DNA from: WHSW01 sp036794585
GTDB taxonomy: Bacteria; Actinomycetota; Thermoleophilia; Solirubrobacterales; 70-9
DNA: 26,919 nt
Direction: 5' to 3'
Assembly (NCBI GenBank): GCA_036794585.1
Contig: DAIRGH010000033.1
Span: 1-26,919 of the forward strand
In this document: positions 6,544 through 14,880 of the stretch, piece after piece
Layout of the letters: each line of letters starts with the position of its first letter
Position numbering within the stretch: the stretch's first letter is position 1
Translations under genes and position numbers: made by a program
The notes under the pieces: generated by a model
What the model was told of the DNA's origin: nothing
Databases searched by the model: none
The model's input: only the letters and a program-made list of their open reading frames with translations

Positions 6544-7152
6544 ATGTCAACTGACACCCCGAAGCGAACCCAGGCCGAGCGCTCCGAGACCACCCGCAGC
6601 GCGCTCATCGCGGCCGCTAGGCGGCTGTTCGCCGAGCGCGGGTATGCGGCGGTCGGCACCGAGGAGATCGTCCGTGAGGCGGGCGTCACGCGCGGCGCGC
6701 TGTATCACCACTTCGAGGGCAAGCCGGAGCTGATGGCGGGCGTCTACGAGCAGCTCGAGGCAGAGCTCGCCCAGGAGCTCGCCGACAGCCTGGTCCCCGG
6801 GGCGAGCGTGATCCAGACCCTGCGCGGCGGCGCCGACGCGTTCCTCGACCACTGCCTGGAGCCCGAGGTGCAGCGGATCGTCCTGCTCGACGCGCCGGCC
6901 GTGCTCGGGTGGGAGCGGTGGCGCGAGATCGGCTCCCGCTACGCGCTGGGCTTGATCTCGACGCTGCTCAGCACGGGCATGGAGTCGGGCGAGATCCGCG
7001 AGCAGCCGGTACAGCCGCTGGCGCACGCGCTGCTGGGCGCGCTCGACGAGATCGCGATGCTCGTCGGGCGCTCCGAGGACCCGGTCGCGGCACGCCAAGC
7101 CGCCGGGGAAACGGTCAGCACGCTGCTCGAAGCGCTCTCGACCCGACGCTAG
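6544..7152 (+). CDS. TetR/AcrR-family transcriptional regulator
   Basis: The 202-residue protein has the standard TetR N-terminal DNA-binding domain at about residues 15-60: SALIAAARRLFAERGYAAVG, then TEEIVREAGVTRGALYHHF, the recognition helix and its YHHF end. The C-terminal half is the helical ligand and dimer domain. It is divergent from the NTF2-like/hydrolase pair and probably represses both that pair and itself through the site at 6505-6523. ATG at 6544 matches where the family begins, and there is no Shine-Dalgarno sequence in the short upstream gap. The ligand is likely a substrate of the adjacent hydrolase; this is inference. Confidence 0.92.
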   Translation: MSTDTPKRTQAERSETTRSALIAAARRLFAERGYAAVGTEEIVREAGVTRGALYHHFEGKPELMAGVYEQLEAELAQELADSLVPGASVIQTLRGGADAFLDHCLEPEVQRIVLLDAPAVLGWERWREIGSRYALGLISTLLSTGMESGEIREQPVQPLAHALLGALDEIAMLVGRSEDPVAARQAAGETVSTLLEALSTRR

Positions 7153-7164
7153 ACTGAGTTGGCG

Positions 7165-7374
7165 ATGAAGACCGGCATCCACCCCGAATACCAGCTCGCC
7201 CACGTGCACTGCTCGTGCGGCAACGAGTTCTATACCCGCTCGACGAAGCCCGACCTTCACGTCGAGATCTGCTCCGCGTGCCATCCTTTCTACACCGGCA
7301 AGCAGAAGCTGGTCGACACCGGGGGCCGGGTCGAGCGCTTCAAGCGCAGGGCCGCGCGCAGCAAGCGCGGCTGA
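7165..7374 (+). CDS. rpmE: Large ribosomal subunit protein bL31
   Basis: The 69-residue ribosomal protein begins MKTGIHPEY, as expected for bL31. It is the zinc-binding (C+) form: Cys16-x-Cys18 and Cys36-x2-Cys39, the latter in EICSACHPFYTGKQK, would bind one zinc. The Lys/Arg-rich C-terminus binds rRNA. I start at ATG 7165; a TTG two codons upstream is possible. The gene opens the conserved rpmE-DUF1385-prfA-prmC block and follows the TetR gene by 12 nt. Zinc-type bL31 is often replaced by a C- paralogue under zinc starvation, but no such paralogue is in the window. Confidence 0.96.
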   Translation: MKTGIHPEYQLAHVHCSCGNEFYTRSTKPDLHVEICSACHPFYTGKQKLVDTGGRVERFKRRAARSKRG

Positions 7375-7384
7375 CCGAATCCTC

Positions 7385-8425
7385 ATGAGCACTGACGGCC
7401 GCACCGAGCCGATTTCGAGCAACGGCGGCCCCCAGCTCGACGTGGCGCGGATGCCCGACGGGTTGCCGGTCGCCTCGCGCGACGCGCCCGTCGGCGGTCA
7501 GGCGGTGCTCGAGGGCGTGATGATGCGCGGCGTCTCGACCTGGGCGGTCGCGGTCAGAAAGCCTGTCCCCGAGGAGGCGCCCGAGGGCGCGCTCGGAGAG
7601 ATCGACGTCACCTCCGAGCCGCTCGTCTCCTGGGCGAAGAGACACCGCGTTCTGCGTCTTCCCGTGATCCGTGGAGTGGTCGCGCTCGGCGAGTCGCTGA
7701 AGATCGGCTTCCGCGCGCTCGCGTTCTCGGCCAACGCCCAGCTCGAGGAGGACGAGGAGGGCAAGAAGGAGGAGATCGGCGGCTGGATGTGGGGCCTGAC
7801 GATCGCCATGTCGCTGGCGCTCGCGATCGGCCTCTTCTTCGTCGTCCCGGTCAGCGCCACCAGCCTGATCAAGGACTGGCTCGGCTCGGCCTGGCTGTTC
7901 TGGCTGGTCGAGGGGATCCTCCGGACCGCGATCTTCATCGGCTACATCGTCCTGATCAGCCGCCTGCCCGACCTGCGGCGGGTGTTCGAGTACCACGGCG
8001 CCGAACACAAGACGATCTCGGCCTACGAGGCCGGCGACCGGCTGATCCCGGCCCGCGCCGAGCTCTACTCGCGCCTACATCCGCGCTGCGGCACCAGCTT
8101 CCTCCTGATCGTGATGGTGCTCGCGATCTTCGTCTTCGCCCCGATCGGGCTACCCGAGTGGTACTGGCTCGTGCTCTCGCGGATCCTCGGCATCCCCCTG
8201 ATCGCCGGCCTCTCCTACGAGGTGATCAAGTGGGCCGGCAAGAACCGCCGCAAGCGCTGGGTCCGCGTGCTGATGTGGCCCGGCCTCATGCTCCAGAACC
8301 TCACCACCCGCGAGCCCGACCGCGACCAGCTCGCGGTCGCAATCGCCGCCCTCGAGGCCGTCCTCGCCGTCGAGAGCCCCGAGCAGGCCTCCAAGGAAGC
8401 CGGCGAGATCGAGATCGTCGCCTAG
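7385..8425 (+). CDS. DUF1385 (YqhQ-like) membrane protein
   Basis: The 346-residue membrane protein belongs to a conserved family of unknown function. Diagnostic segments are VGGQAVLEGVMMRG near residues 36-49, FEYHGAEHKTISAYEAG in the middle, and LHPRCGTSFL just before a membrane helix. Hydrophobic stretches occur around residues 137-155, 172-193, 237-257 and 264-280. Conserved His, Glu and Cys on the membrane face suggest a metal- or ligand-binding site, but no activity is established. Family members commonly sit between rpmE and prfA/prmC, as here. The stop overlaps the convergent repeat-protein stop in CTAG at 8422-8425. Confidence 0.92.
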   Translation: MSTDGRTEPISSNGGPQLDVARMPDGLPVASRDAPVGGQAVLEGVMMRGVSTWAVAVRKPVPEEAPEGALGEIDVTSEPLVSWAKRHRVLRLPVIRGVVALGESLKIGFRALAFSANAQLEEDEEGKKEEIGGWMWGLTIAMSLALAIGLFFVVPVSATSLIKDWLGSAWLFWLVEGILRTAIFIGYIVLISRLPDLRRVFEYHGAEHKTISAYEAGDRLIPARAELYSRLHPRCGTSFLLIVMVLAIFVFAPIGLPEWYWLVLSRILGIPLIAGLSYEVIKWAGKNRRKRWVRVLMWPGLMLQNLTTREPDRDQLAVAIAALEAVLAVESPEQASKEAGEIEIVA

Positions 8426-9756
8426 CGCTCGCAGCCGTGCACGGTGCCCAAGCCCGGGCCTTGTGCGCAACGGTCGTTGCCCGAGCCGCCGTTGAGCGAG
8501 TCGTCGCCCCCGCCGCCGTCGAGGCGGTCGTCGTTGCCGTGCCCGGAGAGCTCGTCGTCGCCGGGGCCGCCGGTGATCTTCTCGCCGTCGCTGCCCGAGC
8601 TGTCGCCGACCAGCTCGTCGTCTCCCGAGCCTCCGGCGAGCGCGTCGACTCCGACCTCGCGCAGGTAGGCGTGGCTGTCGACGTAGTCGTCGCCGGGGCC
8701 ACCCTTGAGCACGCTGCCGCCGAGCATCTCGTCGCGGCCGTCGCCGCCGAACAGCCTGTCGCTGAGGCCTCTACGCCCATCGACGAAGTCGCTGCCGTCG
8801 TCGCCACTGACCTCGTCGCTGCCGTCGCCGCCGTGGACCTCGTCGTCGCCGTCCCCGCCGCAGACCACGTCTGAGCCCTCGTGCCCCTGGACGACGTCGT
8901 CGCCGTCGCCGGCGTAGATGACGTCGTCGCCGTCGGTGCCCTGGAGGTCGTCCTTGCCCGAGGTTCCCGTGATCGTCGCCGGCTCGCCGCGGCAGCTCGC
9001 CCCGCCGCGAGCCTTCGTGCTCTCGCAGCTCGAATTCGTCCCCGATCCCGAGCCTTGGTCGCAGCTGTCGGTGCCCGGCCCGCCGTTGAGGGCGTCGTCG
9101 CCGTTGCCGCCGGCGAGCGCGTCGGGGCCGCCGCTGCCGTCGAGCTCGTCGTCGCCGTCGTTGCCGCGCAGCGTGTCTGACCCCGAGCCGCCGTCGAGCT
9201 TCTCGCCCGGGCCGTTCTGGCTGTCGCCGATCAGGCGGTCGTCGCCGGCACCGCCCTTGAGCCGGTCCTTGCCCGTCTCGGCCCGGTAGCCGTAGCTGTC
9301 GATGCGGTCGTTGCCGCCGCCGCCGTCGAGCACGCTGCCGCCGATCAGCTTGTCGCGACCCGGGCCGCCCTCGAGCACGTCCTTGCGGCCGCGGCGGCCG
9401 TCGAGGAAGTCGCCGCCCGGCCCGCCGAGGATCTCGTCGTCGCCGTTGTAGCCGTGCATCTCGTCGTCGCCCTCGCCGCCGTCCATGAAGTCATTGCCGG
9501 TGCCGGCGTCCATGGTGTCGTTGCCGTCTCCGCCGCAGATGTAGTCGACGCCGTCGCCGGCGGCGATCGTGTCGTTGCCGTCGCCGGCGAAGATCACGTC
9601 GTTTCCCCGTGTGCCCTGGATCCGGGTCGAGCCCGGCCCGTCGACGATCGTCGGCGCCTTGCCGAGGCAGGAGGGTGCAGCGCTCGCGCCCGGGAGGCCG
9701 CCGACGACGAACACGGCGAGGACGCCGGTCGCCGCTTGCAGCCATCGAGTCCGCAT
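8422..9756 (-). CDS. Secreted calcium-binding repeat (RTX/hemolysin-type) protein with two tandem modules
   Basis: The 444-residue product starts with a signal peptide (MRTRWLQ, hydrophobic core to residue 21, likely cleavage after ASA26). Nearly all of the rest is Gly/Asp-rich nonapeptide repeats of the GGxGxDxLx type, such as GGDGNDTMDAGTGND, which form calcium-binding beta-rolls. Two modules are visible, starting at Cys30 and Cys255. Each has Cys pairs at the same spacing (30/74 and 232/244; 255/299 and 430/442) and the landmarks DGRRG (119, 326) and GGSVL (139, 346). No enzymatic domain and no RTX type I export signal were recognised; a Sec-type signal is more likely. The gene lies opposite to the housekeeping block and probably acts at the cell surface or outside. 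Confidence 0.9.
   Translation of the reverse strand: MRTRWLQAATGVLAVFVVGGLPGASAAPSCLGKAPTIVDGPGSTRIQGTRGNDVIFAGDGNDTIAAGDGVDYICGGDGNDTMDAGTGNDFMDGGEGDDEMHGYNGDDEILGGPGGDFLDGRRGRKDVLEGGPGRDKLIGGSVLDGGGGNDRIDSYGYRAETGKDRLKGGAGDDRLIGDSQNGPGEKLDGGSGSDTLRGNDGDDELDGSGGPDALAGGNGDDALNGGPGTDSCDQGSGSGTNSSCESTKARGGASCRGEPATITGTSGKDDLQGTDGDDVIYAGDGDDVVQGHEGSDVVCGGDGDDEVHGGDGSDEVSGDDGSDFVDGRRGLSDRLFGGDGRDEMLGGSVLKGGPGDDYVDSHAYLREVGVDALAGGSGDDELVGDSSGSDGEKITGGPGDDELSGHGNDDRLDGGGGDDSLNGGSGNDRCAQGPGLGTVHGCER
8425..9669 (-). repeat. Two-module tandem duplication inside the RTX-like gene
   Basis: Module A covers residues 30-244 (about 9669-9025) and module B residues 255-442 (about 8994-8431). The distance between the first two Cys is 44 in both and between the last two 12 in both. 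Module A is longer by 27 residues: 18 before DGRRG and 9 after the GDS landmark, that is, whole nonapeptides. At the DNA level this gives the dense GTCGTCGCCGTC-like texture on the plus strand. Confidence 0.8.
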
Positions 9757-9807
9757 CGGCGTTGTTCTAACACGCGGCGCCGCCGGAGCGCGTCAAACTG
9801 CTTGCAG

Positions 9808-10874
<1,067 letters not shown>

Positions 10875-10878
<4 letters not shown>

Positions 10879-11711
10879 GTCCGGTCGCCACCGGTTCGGT
10901 CCGCGAGGCGCTGACGGCGGCCACTGACGCGCTCGCTGCCGCTGGCGTGGAGAGCCCGCGGCTGGACGCCGAGCTGCTGCTGGCCGAGGCGACCGGGTTG
11001 GATCGCGCCGCGATCGCCGCCGATCCGGAGCGGGGCGTCGATCCGGTGGCCGCGCGCGCGTTCGGGGCGATGGTCCGGCGGCGGGTGCAGCGCGAGCCGG
11101 TCGCCTACATCCTCGAGCGACGCGCCTTCCGCCGGATCGAGCTCCAGGTCGACCCGCGGGTGCTGATCCCACGGCCCGAGACCGAGCTGCTGGTCGAGGT
11201 CGCGGTGGAGCTTCGGCCCGCGAGCGTGCTGGAGATCGGTACCGGGTCGGGGGCGGTGGCGCTGGCGGTGGCCGGTGAGCTCGACGGGGTTTCGGTGGTG
11301 GCGAGCGATACGTCGCTCGACGCTCTCGCCGTGGCGAAGGCGAACGTCGAACGGTTGGGGCTGGGTGGGGAGGTGGAGCTGGTTCACGGGAACGTGCCCG
11401 CTGGTCGGCGGTTCGACCTTGTGCTCGCGAACCTGCCATATGTGAGCGAGGCGGACCTGCCGTCGCTGCAGCCGGAGATCGTCAGGTACGAGCCGCGCGA
11501 GGCGCTGGTGGCCGGGCCGACCGGTTTGGAGGTGATCGAGGCGGTGCTGGGAGAACTGGCGCTGGCCGAGCCGCGGCACGGGGCGGTGGCTCTCGAGGTT
11601 GGGATCGGGCAGGCCCCGATCGTGGCTGAGCTCGTGAGGAGGGCTGGGTGGGAGGAGGTCGAGGTCCGCCGCGATCTCGCCGGCATCGACCGCGTCGTTG
11701 TCGGCCGCTGA
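10875..11711 (+). CDS. prmC: Protein-(glutamine-N5) methyltransferase, release factor-specific
   Basis: The 278-residue SAM-dependent enzyme methylates the Gln of the GGQ loop in RF1 and RF2. It shows PRVLIPRPETELLVE, the SAM-binding E120-I-G-T-G-S-G and the catalytic N186-L-P-Y189 (the family consensus is N-P/L-P-Y). The N-terminal helical substrate domain is present. Its ATG overlaps the prfA stop (ATGA), so enzyme and substrate are made by coupled translation. Gly and Val content is high near the end, but the frame is intact. Confidence 0.94.
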
Positions 11712-11748
11712 TGGCGGGTTATTGGCGCATAGCGCCAGAAAGCCGCCA
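11712..11748 (+). promoter_or_regulatory. Nested inverted repeat filling the prmC-tsaC gap
   Basis: The 37-bp gap is one dyad. The outer arms TGGCGG (11712-11717) and CCGCCA (11743-11748) and the inner arms TGGCGC (11723-11728) and GCGCCA (11732-11737) are both perfect, with a 5x5 internal loop and an ATA apical loop. It begins directly after the prmC stop and ends directly before the tsaC ATG. No U-tract follows, so it is not a classic intrinsic terminator. Confidence 0.6.
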
Positions 11749-12396
11749 ATGATGGCCGAGATCGTCTCGATCGCCGACGGTGGCTCCCTTCCTGCCCGGA
11801 CGGCCCTGGAGCGGACCATCCTCGGCGGAGGCATCGCCATCTTCCCCGCCGACGGCCTGTACGGCCTCGCCTGCGACCCGGCGAACGCCGCCGCGATCGA
11901 GCGCATCCACGCGCTCAAGGGCCGCGACGAGGCAAAGTCCTCGGCGGTGATGTTCTTCAGCCCGCTGGCCATGCGCGAGCTGGTCGCGACGCTCGGCTCG
12001 CACACGCGAGACGCCCTGGCGGCGCTGCTCCCCGGCCCGGTGACCCTGGTCGTCGCCAACCCGGAGCATCGCTATCCCCTCGCCTGCCGCGAGGACCCGG
12101 AGCGGCTCGGCATCAGGCTGATCGAGGGGCCGCTGGCGGGCGCGAGCGTGGCGCTGTTTCAGAGCTCGGCCAACTTCGCAGGGCAGCCGCCGCCGGCAGC
12201 CTTCGACGAGATCGACCCTGTCCTCACTGCCTCTGCCGACCTCGCGATCGACGGCGGGCGCCTGAGCGGAACGCCATCCACGGTCGTCGACATCACCGGA
12301 ATCGAGGTTGGGGACCCGCCGCGAATCCTGCGCGAGGGGGCGCTACCCGCCGCTCAGGTCTCCGGTCTGCTCGCCTCGCTATCGTCGCCCTCGTGA
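11749..12396 (+). CDS. tsaC: L-threonylcarbamoyladenylate synthase (TsaC/YrdC domain protein)
   Basis: The 215-residue protein has the YrdC fold that makes threonylcarbamoyl-AMP from Thr, bicarbonate and ATP for the t6A modification of tRNA. GGGIAIFPADGLYGLACDP (residues 26-44) replaces the more common PTDTxYGL. KGRDEAKSSAVMFFS supplies the basic ATP-binding residues (K57, R59), and SSANFAG is the S/T-x-N motif. It is the short TsaC form without the extra Sua5 domain. ATG at 11749 or 11752 (ATGATG) fits the family start; a TTG at 11698 within prmC is less likely. The start abuts the hairpin at 11712-11748 and has no Shine-Dalgarno sequence. Confidence 0.9.
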   Translation: MMAEIVSIADGGSLPARTALERTILGGGIAIFPADGLYGLACDPANAAAIERIHALKGRDEAKSSAVMFFSPLAMRELVATLGSHTRDALAALLPGPVTLVVANPEHRYPLACREDPERLGIRLIEGPLAGASVALFQSSANFAGQPPPAAFDEIDPVLTASADLAIDGGRLSGTPSTVVDITGIEVGDPPRILREGALPAAQVSGLLASLSSPS

Positions 12397-12845
12397 TGAA
12401 GATCGCCGTCGGATCAGACCACGCGGGCTTCTCGCTCAAGGAGCGGATGCGACCGATCCTCGAGCGGGCCGGCCACGAGGTGGTCGACGTGGGCACCGAC
12501 TCCGAGGAGTCGACCGACTACCCGCGCTATGCCTCCCAGGCGGCGCGGATGGTCGCCGATGGCGATGCCGACCGCGCGGTGCTCTGTTGCGGCTCGGGCG
12601 TCGGCGTCTCGATCGTCGCCAACAAGGTCGACGGCGTGCGCGCGGTCAACGCGCACGATCCCGACGAGGCGGAGACGAGCCGTCGCCACAACGACGCCAA
12701 CGTGCTCGCGCTCGCGGGCCGCCGGCTGGAGGAGGGCGACGCCGCCGAGATCGTCGAGCGCTTCCTCGAGACCGAGTTCGAGGGCGGACGCCACGAGCGC
12801 CGCGTCGACCAGATCTCGGCGGTCGAGCGCGGCGAGCAGCCTTAG
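12396..12845 (+). CDS. rpiB: Ribose-5-phosphate isomerase B
   Basis: The 149-residue enzyme interconverts ribulose-5-phosphate and ribose-5-phosphate. It starts MKIAVGSDHAGF with the phosphate-binding SDHAG (residues 7-11), has the catalytic Cys65 in LCCGSGVGVSIVANK, and the SRRHNDANVLALAGR segment that closes the active site. The ATG shares one base with the tsaC stop (TGATG); a GTG one codon earlier is the alternative. RpiB next to tsaC and glyA is a conserved arrangement. Its end is 16 nt from the convergent glyA end, with no obvious terminator between. Confidence 0.95.
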   Translation: MKIAVGSDHAGFSLKERMRPILERAGHEVVDVGTDSEESTDYPRYASQAARMVADGDADRAVLCCGSGVGVSIVANKVDGVRAVNAHDPDEAETSRRHNDANVLALAGRRLEEGDAAEIVERFLETEFEGGRHERRVDQISAVERGEQP

Positions 12846-12861
12846 GCGCAGCTACGCGAGC

Positions 12862-14151
12862 TCAGGCCGCGCCCGGAATCGGGAAGTCGGCCGTGAACTC
12901 CCGCACCTCGGCGGCGATCGCGTCGAGCTCCGTCTCGTCCTCGGTCTTCGCTGCCTCGACCGCCCGGTCCATCCACGCCGCGATCGGCGCCATGTGCTCG
13001 GCGGTCATGCCGCGCGTGGTCACGGACGGCGTGCCGAGCCGGATGCCCGAGGGATCGAACGGCTTGCGCGGGTCGTAGGGCACCGTGTTGTAGTTGAGCT
13101 CGACCCCCGCCCGGTCGAGCGCCTGAGCGGCCGGCTTGCCGCCGATCTCCTTGTTCGTCAGGTCGACGAGGATCAGGTGGTTGTCGGTGCCGCCTGAGAT
13201 CAGCTCGAAGCCGCGCTCGATGAGCGCCTCGGCCAGCGCCTTGGCGTTGTCGACGATCTGGCCGGCGTAGGCGCGGAACTCGTCGGTTGCCGCCTCCTTG
13301 AGCGCGACGGCAATTGCCGCGGTGGTGTGGTTGTGCGGCCCGCCCTGAAGTCCGGGGAAGACGGCGCGGTCGAGCGCCGAGGCGTGCTCCTCGCGCGACA
13401 TCAGCATCGCGCCTCGCGGCCCGCGCAGGGTCTTGTGGGTGGTGGTCGAGATCACGTCGGCGTGTCCGGCCGGCGACGGATGCGCCCCGCCGGCGACCAG
13501 GCCGGCGATGTGGGCGATGTCGGCGCACAGCACCGCGTCGACCTCCTTGGCGATCTGTGCGAAGCCCTCGAAGTCGATCAGCCGCGGGATCGCGGTGCCG
13601 CCGCAGAAGATCAGCTTCGGCCGCTCGGCGAGCGCGAGCTCGCGCACCTGGTCGAGGTCGACCCGCCCCGTTTCCCGGCCGACCTCGTACTGGACGGGCC
13701 GAAACCACTTGCCGGTGATCGAGACGCTCCAACCGTGGGTCAGGTGGCCGCCCATCGGCAGCGCCATGCCCATGACCGTGTCGCCGGGCTCGAGGAAGGC
13801 CAGATAGACGGCGAGGTTGGCGGGCGAGCCCGAGTAGGGCTGGACGTTTGCGTGCTCGACTCCGAACAGGTCCTTTGCGCGCTCGATCGCCAGGCTCTCG
13901 ACCTGATCGATGATCTGCTGGCCCTCGTAGTAGCGCTTGCCGGGGTAGCCCTCGGAGTACTTGTTGGTCAGCAGCGTCGCCGTCGCCTCGAGCACCGCCC
14001 GCGAGACGTAGTTCTCGCTCGGGATCAGCCGGATCTTTTCGGCCTGGCGCTCGGCCTCGGCCTGGACCAGCTCGGCGATTTGAGGATCAGCCTCGCTGAG
14101 CGAAGCATCGAGCCCCGCGATCTGATCCGTCGTGGAAGCGAACTTGGCCAC
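12862..14151 (-). CDS. glyA: Serine hydroxymethyltransferase
   Basis: The 429-residue PLP enzyme converts serine and tetrahydrofolate to glycine and 5,10-methylene-THF. PLP would be bound by Lys240 in VISTTTHKTLRGPRGAM. ENYVSRAV, NKYSEGYPGKRYYEG, the ALPMGGHLTHG loop and the end motif IRLGTPSVTTRGM are standard. Family members usually read LIASEN near residue 45; here it is LIPSEN. The start is GTG at 14151, and the next upstream in-frame stop leaves no other choice. A 12-bp perfect hairpin ends exactly on this GTG. The gene faces its neighbours tsaC and rpiB rather than lying co-directional with them as in Bacillus. Confidence 0.96.
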   Translation of the reverse strand: MAKFASTTDQIAGLDASLSEADPQIAELVQAEAERQAEKIRLIPSENYVSRAVLEATATLLTNKYSEGYPGKRYYEGQQIIDQVESLAIERAKDLFGVEHANVQPYSGSPANLAVYLAFLEPGDTVMGMALPMGGHLTHGWSVSITGKWFRPVQYEVGRETGRVDLDQVRELALAERPKLIFCGGTAIPRLIDFEGFAQIAKEVDAVLCADIAHIAGLVAGGAHPSPAGHADVISTTTHKTLRGPRGAMLMSREEHASALDRAVFPGLQGGPHNHTTAAIAVALKEAATDEFRAYAGQIVDNAKALAEALIERGFELISGGTDNHLILVDLTNKEIGGKPAAQALDRAGVELNYNTVPYDPRKPFDPSGIRLGTPSVTTRGMTAEHMAPIAAWMDRAVEAAKTEDETELDAIAAEVREFTADFPIPGAA

Positions 14152-14181
14152 CGCCGGGAGCGTACCTCGCGCTCCCGGCGG
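14151..14181 (-). terminator. Perfect 12-bp hairpin directly upstream of glyA
   Basis: CCGCCGGGAGCG (14151-14162) and its exact complement (14170-14181) enclose a 7-nt loop. On the minus strand it follows the stop of the surface-protein gene by 13 bp and its last base is the first base of the glyA GTG. It lacks a U-tract. It could be a U-less terminator for the upstream gene or a structure limiting glyA translation; the sequence cannot decide. Confidence 0.65.
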
Positions 14182-14194
14182 ATGGCCTTACCGA

Positions 14195-14806
14195 TTAGCC
14201 GAGCGGGGCGGCCCAGAGACCGACGTTCTGGAACGTCCCGGTTCCCCCGCCCGCGACGCTGTAGTAGAGCGTGAACGTATACGTGCCCGCCTCGGCCGGG
14301 AACACGAGCCAGCCGCCACGCGGCAGGGACGAGGTGCCGTCGACGTCGCCGGTGCCCGGCGTCGTGATCCGCAACTGAGGAGTGGCCGAGTCGAACTCGA
14401 GCACCCGCGGCGCGTTGGGCAGCAGGGTCGGTTCGAACAGGTGGATCTGAGCGAGTGCGTTGCCACCGCCGCCGTTGATCTGGCCCGTGCCGCGGGCGTA
14501 GATCATCACCAGCCCCGTCTCGGGGACCTTCACCGTCACCGACGGTCCGCCGAGGTTGCTCGCCGGAACCGATGCCGTCGGCAGCGGCCCAGCCTCACCG
14601 TCGACCTTGACCAGGTCGAGGTCCTGCGCCTTGACCGCGCCGGTGGCGATGTCGCTTCCCCCCACGGCGCCCTTGGCGATGTCGTTGGACTTGACTGTGT
14701 TCTTGCCCTTCAGGGCGACGGCCGAGCCGCCCATCGCGGCGACGAGCGCGATGATCGCGACGACGATGGCCGGCGACGGCAGCCGCCTTCTCTCGTGCTC
14801 CCTCAT
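14195..14806 (-). CDS. Exported or membrane-anchored surface protein with SNDIAKGAV-type repeat
   Basis: The 203-residue protein has a basic N-terminus (MREHERRR), a hydrophobic helix at about residues 11-32, then two short repeats S-x-DI-x-x-GAV (SNDIAKGAV at 40-48, SDIATGAV at 51-58) ending in KAQDL. The rest is a beta-rich domain with EAGTYTFTLYYSVAGGGTGTF near the end, resembling small jelly-roll or bacterial surface domains. I do not recognise an enzyme. Proteins opening with a TM helix followed by a KNSV/NDI...GAV repeat are, as I recall, common in Thermoleophilia genomes. ATG at 14806 is supported by GGAGGT (complement of 14813-14818) 6 nt upstream, so a longer start in the same frame is unlikely. 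Confidence 0.75.
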   Translation of the reverse strand: MREHERRRLPSPAIVVAIIALVAAMGGSAVALKGKNTVKSNDIAKGAVGGSDIATGAVKAQDLDLVKVDGEAGPLPTASVPASNLGGPSVTVKVPETGLVMIYARGTGQINGGGGNALAQIHLFEPTLLPNAPRVLEFDSATPQLRITTPGTGDVDGTSSLPRGGWLVFPAEAGTYTFTLYYSVAGGGTGTFQNVGLWAAPLG

Positions 14807-14880
14807 TTGACTACCTCCCCTTTCGGGCTTCGATTGATCCCCCACCCGGCTTAACCCGGGGCGTGGGCCATAAGTTTCGA
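14807..14880. promoter_or_regulatory. Divergent intergenic region with a bulged hairpin
   Basis: This 74-bp region separates the surface-protein gene (minus) from the DUF354 gene (plus). CCCGG (14845-14849) pairs with CCGGG (14856-14860) around CTTAAC, and CCCA (14841-14844) pairs with TGGG (14864-14867) across a GCG bulge. It must hold both promoters, but no convincing -35/-10 pair was found. Confidence 0.4.

Noticed and set aside
8430..9670. Regular short repeats suggesting a CRISPR array or minisatellite
   Set aside because: There are no constant repeat and unique spacer units. The periodicity is 27 bp, matching the nonapeptide repeat of the encoded calcium-binding protein, which is open over its whole length.
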